Assembly (NCBI GenBank): GCA_037951165.1
Contig: JBBDHG010000124.1
Coordinates: 2,109,001-2,173,000 of the forward strand
Length of the DNA: 64,000 nt
Direction of reading: 5' to 3'
Origin: Lophius americanus
Lineage: Eukaryota > Chordata > Actinopteri > Lophiiformes > Lophiidae
Part shown: positions 46,211 to 58,710 of the stretch, piece by piece
Layout: each line of letters begins with the position of its first letter
Numbering within the stretch: position 1 is the stretch's first letter
The notes under the pieces: generated by a model
Seen by the model: the letters and a program-made list of their open reading frames with translations, nothing else
What the model was told of the DNA's origin: nothing
Database searches by the model: none
Position numbers and translations under genes: made by a program

Positions 46211-46789
46211 TAGCAGATCGATCATTGAAATGAGATGAATGTTGTTTAATGTCGTCATTTATCTGTGGTTTTAATGTTGATTGGTTATAAAACATTTTCA
46301 GCATAATTGTATAATTTTAATCATGATAAAAAAGATTTTGCCAGGAACTCGAGATAATCCAGAATTTGTTGAACCAAACTACAATCATTAACTGTATTTC
46401 TACAAAGAAAAATATGCACTTATGGGCGAGAGGCTACTTTAATTTTGCTGTCACTAGCACAAGCTGTTTCTGCATTGATGTAATAGAACTGTAACTTTAT
46501 AACCTATTTTTTAATTTTATAATTACATAAATTATCATAAATACTATAAACCATTAAGAAGGCTTATAATAGAAAATATTCATGCATGAATATTAATTAA
46601 TTTTAATTAATTACAAACAAAGTGATTTATTCAATTTGTTTTTTTAATGGATTGAAAGCCCTTGTAAAAATTCAACTAACTACCTACCAGATTTACCCAA
46701 ACACAGAGATAAATCTGGTTTTAAGGATCAGCTTTTCCTCCAAACTTATTGTGGCATTTATGATGGAAATGATGAGAATATAGATTTGA

Positions 46790-47678
46790 AAGCATTTTGG
46801 CTGTGTTTTTTTTTTTTGGTTTCCACCAATAAGGCCTCTGATGTTTTATCTTCTTCATAAACCTTTTGGTAAATAGATCAGAACAAATGATTAATTGTCT
46901 GTGCAAGATTGAATACTAAAACATTTTGAGAATTAGTTTGTTTTGACAATCAGACCATCAAACCTTCCCTAAAGTTCTTTTGGTTTGGGTTCTTATCAAT
47001 TTGAGGCGATGTAATACATCGATCTAAAACATTAAGAAACCCTTGAATCACACACCAGAACTTAAACACAATTTTTCTTCATTTTTAAATCTTTATTCAC
47101 ATACATTGAATAACTTGTGAACAAATGAAGTGATAATGATCAATGAAACCAGAACCACTGAGGGCTAGCTTCTAAAGTAAACCCAGTTTCAGAGTGAAGA
47201 ATGGACATCACAGGTTCTGACCCAGCTGGTGGGAATTTGATCAGAACAACTCATAATGTGTCTCAGTAGTGGGTTTGACATTTGACCTCCATTGTATTTA
47301 GTTATTTATTCTGTAAAACCATAAGTCAAAGCTTGTATGACAAAAAACAAATATTACTTGTGCAGCATTGTGGTAACGTTTCATCGCTCACAATAGCCAG
47401 CTGTTCTGCGTGCTAATAAAAGCTAACAATTAATAATGCTAACAATGGATGATTATAAACATGAAGATAGTATCTGGGAATATTTACTTTTTTCCCTCTT
47501 TGCTAAAGCTATAAAACAATAAATTTACATTTACATTTTCAGCCTTAATAACCTACTAAGCAGAAAATATTAAAATTTTGAGATTTACACGAAAGTTTTC
47601 TAAAGAATTTGCATTTAGGTGTTTATAAAAAAAAAACAAATAAAAAAATTCAAAAAGCCCGGTTTTGGTCCAGCTAAC
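46790..47678. other. intergenic, no gene seen
   Basis: Counterpart of 21,300-22,160 in unit 1, beginning just after the unit 2 deletion of the exon-like pair. AT-rich. Confidence 0.5.
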
Positions 47679-48285
47679 CTAAACTGTCACTGGAGGAGAG
47701 AAAGGAGTCACTGGAGGAGAGAGAGGATGCAATGGTGGTGTCACGGGAGGAGTAACTAGAGGTGTCACGGGAGAGGAGTCACGGGAGGAGTCGGGGGAGG
47801 GAATCGAGGGAAGGGGAGTCTCTGGCGCTGGGCAGCACTGCCTCCTTTTGGGAACCAGTTTTACTGCCAGCCGGGTTCCTCGAAAAAAAGAGTCCCGATC
47901 ACCACCAACCACAGGAACACTACCGGCTCCCTCAGGTGATGATGGTGGTTGAGGGTTAGTGGGTAGGAGGCCAGCGGACTCCGGACCCGCAGCAGACAGG
48001 AATAGCCAGCCATTGGCTAGAAAACACGGGGGCTGTAGCAGGAGAAGAACCAACAGGCCGGGACCAGGAACATGATGGCAGTTTGTCCAGGATCTCCACA
48101 ATTAACCACTCCAGCAGGAAATCCCTCAGCCAGGGTTGGGCAGAGACCTTCCGGCGAGCGATGCGGAGAGCGCCCTGTTGTACCTCCTCGTGAGGACTCT
48201 TCATCCACTCCACATGGATGCAGATCAGTGTGTAAGTCAGATCATTCATTTCTACGTCCATCAATGCGTCCGCTGGGTCCATTCT
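47679..48285 (-). mobile_element. Gypsy-like gag N-terminal remnant (unit 2)
   Basis: Minus-strand frames read MDPADALMDVEMNDL, HVEWMKSPHEEVQQGALR and WLRDFLLEWLIVEILDKLP, then a Pro-rich linker in another frame. The style is that of fish Gypsy-type gag starts I have seen. GC-rich compared with its surroundings. Frameshifted and not linked to a pol. Confidence 0.5.
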
Positions 48286-48319
48286 GACCAGCTCGTTCTG
48301 TTAGGAACTTTCTTGGGGT

Positions 48320-49466
48320 TTAGCTTGGACCCAAACGCAGACAGAAGACGCGGCAGAGCAGGTGCAAAAATATTCATTATAAACAAAAGATCAGGAGGAA
48401 AAACAGGAACAAAAAAACATTAGGATTAACTTACATCTAGTAACTGGGAGAAGGCTGGGACGCGTGATGACACGGGGGAACATCATACAACGAACTGGCA
48501 CAGAAGGGAAGGTGAGGACAGACTATATACACTGACGTAACGAGACAATGAGACACAGCTGGAGGGGAAACACAGGTGAACACGATGACCAATCACAGGA
48601 CAGACACAGAGGGAGAAAGGAACACTAGTGAAACACACACAAAGGCAACACAAATCAATGTGACGGAACTTCCCCTAATAATATATAAAACCAAAGGTTT
48701 GACTTTAGGAAAGGCCCCGTCAATGTTTATCCTGGTACTTATTTCCTTTTGCTTCTTCATTTTCTTCTACACTGTAAAATAAAAATCAACACAATAATAA
48801 CAATAGCTGTTGTTGCCAGAATTTTACCGTATAAAATACAGTCATCATGTACGACACAGTACGGTAAATAACTATAATAACAAAAATAGTGTAAAAATTA
48901 ATTGTGACACCATAATTAATTATCTTAAATAACAGTAAATTATATGAATCTAGACTTTTAATCTAGAAATGAACATCAAAACACAAATATTTACAGTATT
49001 TTTTGTATCTTCAGTCAGTCGTTATTATGGGTTGCTGTTGCTCGATGGTTAAAGATTTGTTCATGTTTTCATTCCAGTAAAATCTGTTATTTATACAGAA
49101 TAATACTTATAATACTGTTTACTACAGGGAGACTGATTTCAAATTTATCGTCTTTTACTGTTGATATTTGACACCTTTTTTTTTGTATTTCCTTTTGCAA
49201 TACTGTAATTATATGTGATTAACTATATAACTGTAAACTTGAATTTGTATAAAAATATACTGTAATGTTTTTTACACGGTGATCATAATTTTTTAGGGTA
49301 AATTCTGACAACCACAGCTGCAGGTATTTTAACGTAAATGGCAGGATTACACACGAAGAAAAACATAGTTCTGAATCTAATATTCCAGTCATTCCCACAG
49401 AAACCCTACATTTTACACACGGATCCTTTAGGGTTTCATGGCACCTCCATTAGGACCTGCATCAGT
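48320..49466. other. repeat-derived spacer downstream of gene 2
   Basis: Matches 22,401-23,579. ACTGTA-family text at 48,790-48,990. The poly(A)-like hexamer of gene 1 is GTTAAA here (about 49,328). Confidence 0.45.
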
Positions 49467-49496
49467 TTAAGGAGATGGGCCTGTGGCTTCTTTTTT
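49467..49496 (-). CDS. gene 2 exon 8: end of tail and stop
   Basis: KKEATGPSP then TAA, if the second of two tandem AG acceptors (CAGAG) is used. Same ambiguity as in gene 1. Confidence 0.5.
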   Translation of the reverse strand, partial: KKEATGPSP

Positions 49497-52400
49497 CTCT
49501 GGTGGATGAAATGAAAGACTCACATTAGGTGTTGAGGAGGAGTCATACGGTCTGTAGCACAGAAATGTGTTGCTCACCTCATCCAGAGGAAGGCAGCCAG
49601 AGCTAAAAGGATCAGCGGGAGAGAAGCTCGGAATCCAAAAATCACTGCCAGTACTAGTTCATCACGTTGGACAGTCAGAGTTTCTTCACCTGACATGATC
49701 TCGTTGCTGCCAGTTGTGACAGAACAGGAGTAATTTCCTGCATGCTGACTGCTCACTGGGTCTATCGTCAGGTGTTTGAGTTGGTTCTCTGGCAGGGTCA
49801 GAGGTCGACCGTTCAGGCTCCAGATGTAGCTTGTGTTGTCAGTCAGAGGACAGCTGGTGGAGCAGGTCAGTGTGACTCTCTTACCCTCATTCACCTCTGC
49901 AGACGGAGTGAACCTCACCTTCAGGTCTGAAAGATGGTTAGATGGTTGTTCAGGAAACAGTCATACAGACGACTGAAGCTGCATTAATGAGGTGATGATC
50001 GCCTACAAGCTTGAAGAAACCCTAATGTCAGCTGTTCTGAGGAGATGCAAACCCTGGCCTTCTCATATCTTCATGGTGTGACTCATCTAGTTTCCATAAC
50101 TCTAGTTTTCATAACTCTGTACATCAACCTTGTTCTTTAAATCAGCACCAGTAAACGTTTTCTCTCTTCCTCAAGCATCCTCTCACTTTACAAGATCATG
50201 TAGAACAATCTTGTTTAATAATCTTTCTCTCCAAGGCACCTCCATTCTCCTCCAACTCTGTTCCACGCCAAATGGTACAAGTCCTTATATTCCTCCTGAG
50301 TGTCCAAACTAGTTAATAAATCCCATGAATTTATGTTGGGATGAATTTCTCAAGATATTCAATTCAAAAAGTCGACTGATCTTCTGCAAATGTCAACAAG
50401 AACAAGACAAGGTGTTGTATTTCTTTGACACAATTACCTGTTACAACCAAAGTGCATGCATAACTGCCTTCTGGTAGGTCTTCAAGGTATTCCAAGAATT
50501 CTTGGTATTCCAAGACTTCATGGTATTCCCAGAGTGTGAATACGTATTGTCCTGAGTCATTCTTCTTCAGGTTAGTGATTCTCAAAATGTGGCTTTTATT
50601 CATGACATCCAGATACTGAACTTGACCTCCAGGTTGGAGAACTTCTTCATTTTTCATCATGTTGATCCTCCTTATCTTATACCATGACTTAGATGTAGGT
50701 GGGTCATTGCTGGGTAAAGTATATTCACTGGAAATGTCAACTGTGGAACCTTGCAGAGCACAAATCCTCCTGCTGACGTAATTCACGCTCCAGCAGTTCT
50801 TACCATCAGTACCTGAAATATAGATGAAGGACACATTTATAAAGAAGGATGCTGACATGAGGATGAGGATAATGATATGAAGGATGATATTTGTGAATAC
50901 ATTAATTGTTGTGTGTTAAAGTGTCTTTTAGTGGTTAATAGTGGTCAGAGCTGGAGGTTTGTTCACCCCTTAAAATCCACTTAAGTGTGGGATTGTAACA
51001 TGAACATTTTCTATTTTCTGGAGTGCATTAGGGGAAAAAAACATGAAGAAAGGAAGTCATGACACAGATCTTACTTCAGGGTTCCTGCATCAAACTGTTC
51101 AGCCTTTCTGTTTAAATGATGCTAAAACCTTATTCAGTTGATCGTATGACTTATTACTTTTAGTGTGTTTAGTTTCATGATACCAATATTCCACAAGTTT
51201 GTACTCACAGACTTCAGCTGATATCTGGTCTTTCACAGCACAGGAGACGCTTCCATCATTGGGGTTGGAAATTAAAACCTTCTTTGTGTGACTGGTTCTG
51301 ACTCTATGTCTGTACCACATGTAAGTTGTTTGGGAGTCAATTATAGGACAGCTGGTCTGACAGGTCAACATGATCTTGTTCTCTCTGTAGGTCCTTTCAA
51401 TGTATACTTCTGTCAGGAGACAATAAACATATGATTGATGAGTTTATGGTCCTACTAAGAAGAAAGGAGTGGGATGAGTGATCATATCAGAAAGTGTGAC
51501 GTTTTCTTGTGTGTCTGTTATCAGTCAGAGAAAAGGAACATCGTTGGCGGTTCTGTATGTATGTGTTGTGTGTGTGTGTGTAGTGTATGTTTGTGTGTTG
51601 TGTATGTATGTGTTCCGAAAATCTATAAAAAATCCTATAAAAATACAGACAAAATTAATGAATAAAACAAACTTCATTTGTTTAACATTGAGCAAATATG
51701 AATGAAAAAAAATATAACTGCTGAAATAAATTAGGGGAACACTTATATCACACATTGGATCTCAATGAACAAAAATGGATATAGTTTGATTCTTTGCGAT
51801 CAAAATGACGTAAGAATGCTCAATGGAAACTAAAATCATGAACTTTCATCATCGTCTTCATCATTATCATAATTCTGGCCCACCACAACCCAGCATCAAC
51901 CCATAGGGTCCGATAAAGGGGATTCAGTAGTTCACTCATCTCGCCCCCAAACAATCTCCATGTTAGAAATATTTGCGGGGAGTGATGAGTTCAGAGCCTA
52001 AACCCCAAACTCAAACTATGTTACACTGTTATAATATTAATAATAATATTAATATTAAGTACTTTGAAGGAGAGTTTTCAGACTGAACTGGAGAAAAATC
52101 TGTCAGGAAGGATGAGGAGAGAGAAATGGTCTGGGGTCACCACCTGCAGAACCAGAACCTTTTTGGATTTTCTCCTGCTGTTTCCTCTCCTGTCCACATG
52201 TTCTCACTTTCATGAGCACCAAAGTAACTGAAACTGATTTACAATTACTTTCATCCTAACTGGACTGATCCATATCCCTGAAGTTTTGACTGACTTGGTG
52301 TTAAACTGTGATGATTAAGTGTTCCCCAAACTTTTTTGGGCAGGGTAATTGATCCTCCTTGTTCATTGGGTATGATGTGTGTGTGTGTATTTTTAATGTT

Positions 52401-55400
52401 GGATGGACTTAACCTCTGGGATGTGTGATGGAGCAGGGTTCATCCACTGATGGCTGGGTAGAAGAACACATTCTCCCTTTAGTGTAGGTCACACTGAAGC
52501 AGGTTGATGAGACAGAATCTGGATAATAAGAAATTCATTATTTTACTCCATCTTCAGTTCCAGTTTTAAAAGGTTAAGCGGTTTTGTATTATTATAATAA
52601 TTTACATGGTTTCACTGACCCACTGAGACTTCAGGCGCTCTGAGATCCTCGTGGCCTTTGACAGCACACGAGTATCTGACTGCTTCATCACCATTGACCA
52701 GCTCTTGGTACCAGTGAGACCAGTCCTCATAGAGGAACTCTCCGTTCTTGTACCACTTGTAGACTACAGGGGTTTCAGTCAGAGAACAGCTGGTGCTACA
52801 CGTCAGTGTTACTGTCTGTCCCTTTGAGGAGGGGATCACCTTCACCTGCAGGTCTGGGATGACGGTGAAGTTGAATAAAAACCAACACACTGACTGTTTG
52901 TGTTTGTACTCATTCATCCGGGTCATGGTTATCCTCAAAGGTTGAATCAGAAGAACTTCACTTTGAGGTTTGAGGATCCAAGATGATTCTTCAGGTTTAA
53001 CTGTCTGATGGGGAGTCAGGTTTTAGTTCAAATGATGATCCAGTAGGTAATCAAAGCACCTGTATCTCAAAAGTCCCAACAGCCCATAATGCTGCTGGGA
53101 GATAGACTGTAAACACATGGAGTACAGGGAGATCCATTATCCTCCATGTTGGATGCACCACAGGTGAGGTCATTATTTTTTGCCACTTTAAAACATTGTA
53201 GCATTAGCCATATAAGGTGATCCCTGGTATCATTTCCAGAATGTGTATGGTCTGTTTTAAAAATGCCCAACCCAAATGTATCTTGGCCTGTAATATCTGT
53301 TAGATTGGACATTCATGGTTTACATTGTTTTGATTAAAGAGTCAGCTGATTCCCGGTCATGTGACACAGCGCTATTTGAAGTCCCCGGTAGTGGCGGCAA
53401 GGCTGGCTGTCGCGACATGGACCAGGGTGAGCGTGGGGAGGCTACGGGGGACCCATGTCTCTGAGGTTAGAGTGGACTGCGAGGACTAAGCCGGAGTTCG
53501 GGGACTTTACCGAGACGCCACAGACACCGGAGTAGTGATCCAATCCGCCAGGGACAGAGTTGGCGTACTCCGGTGAGTACAAACCTTTTTTTATTATCGT
53601 TTCATATGCGCCAGCGCGTGGACTGGTGAGCGCTGATCTGATTGTTCTGGATGGATACGGTGGACACTATAGCTGGGTTATCAAATCTCCCATCACGGTA
53701 CATGGAACTGATTTGGGCTTGAATTGTTGCGGCTCTTCCACGTCATCCGCTTTGTGCAGGGACACCATCAGGACAATTAAGAGCACAGGTGGAAGAACTT
53801 AGCCGAGTTATCATTTGTTTAGTGGGATTTTCTGTTCACGTTATTGTGGCTATTTCTACGATGTATATTGATCCTAAAATGGTGGTTTCTGATTAATTAA
53901 ATGATTCCTTGGTTATGTTCCCTCAGGCTTGACGTTTTTTAAAGAGAATCATGAATATCCCTTTTTTTTTGGTAATTATCTCACATTCAAATAATGTGTT
54001 GACTGTTACAGCGCTTAGAAGATGTAATTTTAGATGCAGATGATCCTGTGTTGTACATTCAAGTATCTTGTGAAACTCTGTGTGCTTTTCTAAAGTCACA
54101 CACTGGAGCGGAGTATTTCCTCCATTGTTTTGTTCATTGTAAACAAACAAAGGTATCTTAGAGATCTGTCACTATTACGTGATTTGAGAAAGATGAGTTG
54201 GATTGGAGGAAGCCTGGTGGATGAAAGGTGAAACATCTCCCCACATTAAAAAGAAGTCCAGCTGCTTCTGATTCAACCTCTGAGGGATAAACTGATTACA
54301 TTCTATTAGTGGTTCATTACTGACAGCAGCTTTACCTGTAACACGGAGACGGATTATGTTTCTCCTGCAGAGGTCTATAGTGTTAGAACTGCAGCAATAG
54401 TAATTTTCATCACCCTCTCGCACATCTCTGATTGTAAGCGTTGGATGATTCTCTCCAGACATGTTCCACGTTCGACGATTTCCATCAGCAGGTAATCTAT
54501 CCAGACGATGATTATATTCATCCCAGGATAAAGTGAACCATTCCACCCTTGACGAGTTATGTTGAGGTGAGCAGGGCAGGTCCACGGTTGAACCTTTTAA
54601 GACACAGATATCTCTCCCCAGAATACCTTGAAGAGAAAGTTTCATAGTAAACAAGTACACAGATTTGTACTATTACATGCTGCAGTGCAGCGTGATTCAA
54701 CCCTAGGAGCCCCTCAGAGGGAGACTTTGGGGTACTGCAGGGGAAGTGAGAGATTTTAAATGATAGAGGAGTTTGTAAAACATCAGTGATATAGAAGCAT
54801 AATTTACTCACTTAATATAAATGTATATTATTCTACATAACAAGAAAATTCGGCTGTATTTTTCAGAATGAATGAAGTATCTGTATTTTCAGCATTGTCT
54901 GACTGTCATTGAGTCAAAATGTAATAATCATAGTGCTGAATTTTATATTTTGATAAAGGCATTATTTCCTTCCTAAAATTTTTTACATTTTTCAGGTGTT
55001 ATAAAATGAATAATTAAAGGGGGAGTTACTGAAAATAGTTTGAGAACAACTGATTTATTGTAACTAAATGCTATGAGGACAATTTTAAATCGAAATTTCC
55101 CTTACACTGTCAAAAATGGCTGTGAAAATCCACAGTAATTTAATGTGATCATACAAAATATGTACTGTACTTTGCAGCTTAAAACTGTTTTCAGTTGTAG
55201 GTTGCTGTGATTTCTGAGAAAATCACAGTAAGACGTCACTACTGTAGACGACCACAGTCAACAATTATGCACTGTTAGCAATAACACTAAGTGTTCTCAT
55301 GATGTAGAAAATCACAGTAGTCAATAATATACTGTGAAAAATGACCGGAAATGATCTGTATCTGGAATGATCTGGAAATAATAAATATTCATACCGAAGG

Positions 55401-57858
55401 GAAGATATTAACAGTAAATTATCACATACTGTAGAAAATAACATGTTTTCAAAATACTTTAGCTATTAACAGTAAACTAGAATATGATGGAAAAATAATA
55501 ATTGTTCTTGAATTATACCTTCACGAAACCCTTTCAGCCACACATTGAAGCGTTTCTAGCTCCACCCCACATGAAGCTCAGCCAATCACAGCCAAACATT
55601 TGAGGCCAAGCCGGCGGTGCGTCGTTCAGAACTTGTTGGGATGGACAAAATGTTTCACCTGGGTCCCTGTATGATTCGGTATTTATTTTTTGGTTTCCAA
55701 AACGAATATTGAATATTGGTTTTATTGTTATGGCTGATTATATCCTTCATAGATTAAAACTGATGGCATTCTCCAAATGTTCGCACGTGTCCCATAATAA
55801 CTGATCCATTTTGCTGCAGTGCGTCATATCAGAATGATGATTTATGTTCTGGTGTTTCTGCAGACTGACAGCAGCTACACTCCAACTAGATGGTCCATCC
55901 TGGAGATGATGGGACACCAGTGGTTTTGGTGGTTCATAGATATAAAGATCTCAGGTGGAGTGGACTCCAGACTGCAGCTGTACATTTCTCATGCAGCCGT
56001 ATGATGACATGGACCATTGTACAATTGGATGTTGTGATAGGTCCAACAATATGAATGCCACCTTTTACTGTTTGGACCGGAAAACAATTGTTTCAGGATT
56101 CTTGGTGTATTTAAATGAGTCAGTGACTGGTTGTAATGTTGTGGCTGATTGGTGTGTGTATTAGCGGGTATAATTAAGATCAACCTGATTTCAGAGCTAC
56201 AAATGTATTTCCTATGTGTCACAATCTCTCAGGAGCACCGCCCTCATTGGTGCGCCTCAAAATTATAACATCCGGTCTCAGAAAACAAAAAAAGAAAAAT
56301 ACAATCCTCCTACAATGTTTTTTTTTTTTAATAATCCCATTAGAAATGAAATAAAACATTTTTCAAATGTTTCCCATCCCCATTTGGTCTGGAAAAGCTA
56401 AAAAGTCTTGTTATTATGTATTCTTGTATCTCAAAACCAAAAATCGAATTACAACCCGTTTTTCACTTTTCAGTATTTCTTCTTACTTGAGCACAGAACT
56501 ACATCTCTCCCCCCTGCTCGCCCACTGCCTCATGCACACACACAAATACACTCACACACACACACAGCCTTCTACATAAGGTGAAGCACACACCGAAACT
56601 AATGTTCGTTGTTTGCATCCATGGCAATACACCCCCCTACCTAAAAGATCTACTCCCCTCACTGACCTTAACACGATCCCTCCGTTCCACCCACTCATAC
56701 CGCCTCCTATTTCCGAGGACTAATTTCAGCACCATGGGTGATTGGGCCTTCTGTTCTGCTGCCCCTCATCTGTGGAATGCCCTCCCTGACCATCTGAGGG
56801 CTCCACAGACGACTGACACGTTTAAAAAGGTATTAAAACTTTCCTTTTTAGCCGAACCTATAACTTTAATTAACATTGCTGCTTTTTGGTCAGGTTTTTA
56901 TATAGTTATTTTATTTTTTATTGATTGCTTTTATCTGTTTTTACTTTGTAGCACTTTGAGATTTGATCCCAATGTAAAGTGCATTATAGACTAAATGTAT
57001 TATTATTTATTGTTATTGTAAAACACTTTTGATTTACTCTTTTGATAACAACACTTCCAGTTCTTACAACAAGCCTACTTGTTCTGATAAGAGACACCAG
57101 CATCAAACTTCCAATAAGAAGTAGAGACTATTTCTTCATGTTGACTGAATATTGCTCAGGTTATTACAACATTAGATCTAATATGAAAAGCGTTATATAT
57201 TCTGTTTGTTTCATTGATGAGAGGGAAATACATGTCTGTCAAAATAAACTTAATTTGTCTCCTATAAAGTGGTTAAAATGTGTTTATTGTTTCACTGATG
57301 AGTGTCTGTTTGCTTCGTTATGAATACACTTCATTTGTCTCGATTGCAGGTGGTTTCATGTGAAGATTGTTTCACTGATCTGTTCCTGATTACTAAGTTA
57401 AATAGCTCTTAATTTCTCACGTAAAAATGTGAACATCTTTCGAGGAGTGGCTGTTTCCTCCGACCGTAATTTAAATAAATTATATCCCCGACTTTTCAGG
57501 GATATAATTACAGCGACTTATGATATTCTGTAGAGAATTATGGCAACCAATAATATATTGTAGATTATTACAGTATTCGCTAAAGTGTACTGTAAACTGT
57601 AAACTGTATTCGCATTCGAATTACTGTAAATTATCACATACAGCAGAAAATCCTTGTAACCAATAAAGTCTTTTTTCACTGATAGACATTCTGTTTTAAA
57701 GTTAATTTAGTATTTCATACAACTTGTCTTGACAGTAACGGTTCTGTAAAAAAGTCATTTAATCTCTTTTCTTTTAGTTGACAGGAAAAAGAATCAGTCA
57801 TACCTGAGACGCAGAGAATGAAAGCCATAAAAACAGATTCAGCTTGTTCCAAAAACAT
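49467..57858 (-). CDS. CD22/Siglec-like multi-Ig receptor, gene 2 (8 exons)
   Basis: Tandem paralogue of gene 1, predicted 520 residues. Coding exons on the minus strand: 57858-57804, 54626-54336, 52853-52620, 51409-51209, 50812-50438, 49926-49578, 49551-49524 and 49496-49467. All phases match gene 1 and no frameshift or stop was found. Residue plan: signal peptide 1-19, V-type 19-115, C2 116-193, third Ig domain 194-260 (complete here, with LTCQTSC, YMWYRHR and VSCAVK), Siglec-like V 261-385, C2 plus membrane helix 386-501 with an intramembrane Arg, tail ending KKEATGPSP. The gene likely encodes an immune surface receptor; the ligand is unknown. The organisation with intron 1 of about 3.2 kb crossing the unit boundary is the same as in gene 1. 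Confidence 0.83.
49524..49551 (-). CDS. gene 2 exon 7: cytoplasmic mini-exon
   Basis: 28 bases, same reading (RPYDSSSTPN) and size as gene 1, donor CCTAAT/GTGAGT. Confidence 0.6.
49578..49926 (-). CDS. gene 2 exon 6: C2 Ig domain plus transmembrane helix
   Basis: 349 bases, phase 1 to 2. VTLTCSTSCPLT, YIWSLNG and AGNYSCSV lead into LVLAVIFGF, Arg, ASLPLILLALAAFLWM. Only about 7 of 349 bases differ from gene 1. Donor GATGAG/GTGAGC. Confidence 0.83.
50438..50812 (-). CDS. gene 2 exon 5: Siglec-like V domain with FG-loop repeat
   Basis: 375 bases, phase 1 to 1. ICALQGSTVDISSEYTLPSND, SKSWYKI and SGQYVF match gene 1, with clustered replacements around 50650 (RRINMMKNEE against RRNEMMEIKE). The triple EYxExL-type repeat is at 50475-50528. 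A Cys in the last strand (YACTLVV) is absent from gene 1. Confidence 0.83.
50475..50528 (-). repeat. 18-bp x3 in-frame repeat in exon 5, gene 2
   Basis: Encodes EYHEVL, EYQEFL and EYLEDL, identical in protein to the gene 1 block, so the expansion predates the unit duplication. Confidence 0.85.
51209..51409 (-). CDS. gene 2 exon 4: complete third Ig domain
   Basis: 201 bases, phase 1 to 1. It contains the segment missing from gene 1: PIIDSQTTYMWYRHR and the following D/E strands to NPNDG, then SVSCAVKD. Because it holds the expected core Trp it is taken as the ancestral form. Confidence 0.82.
51410..52619. other. gene 2 intron 3
   Basis: TG-rich microsatellite at 51,563-51,615 and the same spacer as gene 1. 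No additional exon identified. Confidence 0.55.
52620..52853 (-). CDS. gene 2 exon 3: C2-type Ig domain
   Basis: 234 bases, phase 1 to 1, acceptor ATCCCAG. VTLTCSTSCSLT, YKWYKNGEFLY and VRYSCAVKG are all present. Confidence 0.85.
52939..53342. other. gene 2 intron 2, left part
   Basis: Matches 27,114-27,540. No feature recognised. Confidence 0.5.
53343..53800 (+). pseudogene. GC-rich exon-like block inside intron 2 of gene 2
   Basis: Counterpart of 27,541-27,960. The frame is open as VSADLIVLDGYGGHYSWVI onward. It holds about 25 bases (around ATGCGCCAGCGCGTGGACTG) at the position of the unit 1 acceptor, so one copy has an indel across the possible splice site. Confidence 0.35.
53801..54335. 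other. gene 2 intron 2, right part
   Basis: Matches 27,961-28,506, including the teleost-repeat-like piece near 54,190-54,270. Confidence 0.45.
54336..54626 (-). CDS. gene 2 exon 2: N-terminal V-type Ig domain
   Basis: 291 bases, phase 1 to 1. Motifs ICVLKGSTVDLPC, VEWFTLSW and VREGDENYYCC. Replacements against gene 1 lie mostly in loop-like stretches (for example SW-DEYNHRL against SW-DGYNLRL). Confidence 0.85.
55717..56150. mobile_element. non-autonomous DNA transposon, copy 3, left end lost
   Basis: The right terminus ending GTGGCTGATT is kept, but the left inverted repeat and CA run are replaced by a short TTATTGTTATGGCTGATTAT-like stretch. It lies in the first intron of gene 2. Confidence 0.6.
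56602..57025 (+). mobile_element. L2/CR1-like LINE 3' end, unit 3 only
   Basis: A frame reads HGNTPPYLKDLLPSL, RSLRSTHSYRLLFPRT, AFCSAAPHLWNALPDHLR and TFKKVLKLSF, the usual C-terminus of fish L2/CR1-type LINEs. A 3' UTR ending in TTATTATTTATTGTTATT follows. It interrupts sequence continuous at about 2,020-2,050 in unit 1, so inserted after the units split. Confidence 0.82.
57804..57858 (-). CDS. gene 2 exon 1: signal peptide
   Basis: 55 coding bases, ATG at 57858, donor TCAG/GTATG at 57804. Peptide MFLEQAESVFMAFILCVS, then Gly across the splice. Same upstream ATG AGG ACT TGA unit as in the other copies. Confidence 0.75.
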
Positions 57859-58015
57859 GGCTGCTCAAGTCCTCATGGGCTCTCTAATCAGAAGGTGGAA
57901 CAGGCTTTGTTGTCGTTTAAAGGTTGTTGCTGAAAACGATGAAGAGCTGTAAGTCAGGGTAAAACTGAACAGCAGTTCTCTTTTAAAGGGAAGACTTTAG
58001 AGGACGGAGGAAATC
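57859..58015 (-). promoter_or_regulatory. putative core promoter and 5' UTR of gene 2
   Basis: TTTAAAA box at 57981-57987 on the minus strand, about 125 bases before the ATG, and GGAGGAA near 58005. Confidence 0.35.
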
Positions 58016-58434
58016 GTTTCAAATAAAACACACCCCAGAACCCAAACTTCCTTCCTCTTTTTTATTCCTATTCTTAGTCAAGACACTAGAAAAAAACATT
58101 TTATCACAAAAAATCGAATAGAGTGACTTCTTATTCTTCCCCACTTTCATGGTGATGAGTTTGTTTTATTTTCAGTACTTCTAACATTGTGTAAAAACTC
58201 TTTGTTGAATTCAATGGAGTCCAAACAAACCAGAGAAAGGAGGAGGAAGGAGGCGTCAACAGAATTCGTACATCTCTCAAAAATTGAAAAGAATTCCTGA
58301 ATCCACCTCTTCATCCAGACACACTTCCCAATAAAAGGTTGCCTCCCATGACCCAACTTTATTTGGGACGTTTCCTGAAATTCCATCCACGTAATTTATG
58401 TTTAATCCTTATATTAGACATAAAACAAAGGCAA

Positions 58435-58710
58435 CTTTATATAAAATATCATATTAGAGATAGATACTTTATTGATCCTTTACAGGAAATTGTTCTGTCA
58501 CTGCAACAACATTCAAGACAAAGATAAGTAGAAATATAAGTAAATTTAAATATATATCCATATTACATTCTTGTATCACTCCTATATTGTTATGCATATA
58601 TTGTTTTATATATTCTGTTTTATCTCTCATTCGAAGTCTTTCTTCCACTCTTAATAACTTTCTAAGGAGAATTTCCCGCCGGGGATCAATAAAGAATTTC
58701 TGATCATGAT
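58435..58710. mobile_element. LINE/SINE tail fragments in opposite orientation
   Basis: ACTTTATTGATCCTTTACAG at the left and GGGGATCAATAAAGAATTTC at the right are the two orientations of a common fish retroposon tail, about 220 bases apart. Confidence 0.5.

Larger units (their letters stand above)
29433..55265. repeat. segmental array unit 2
   Basis: Second unit, about 3.6 kb shorter than unit 1. It carries gene 1 exon 1 and the gene 2 body. It lacks the counterpart of about 6.24-15.0 kb of unit 1 and has a Gypsy/RTE cluster there instead. Confidence 0.85.
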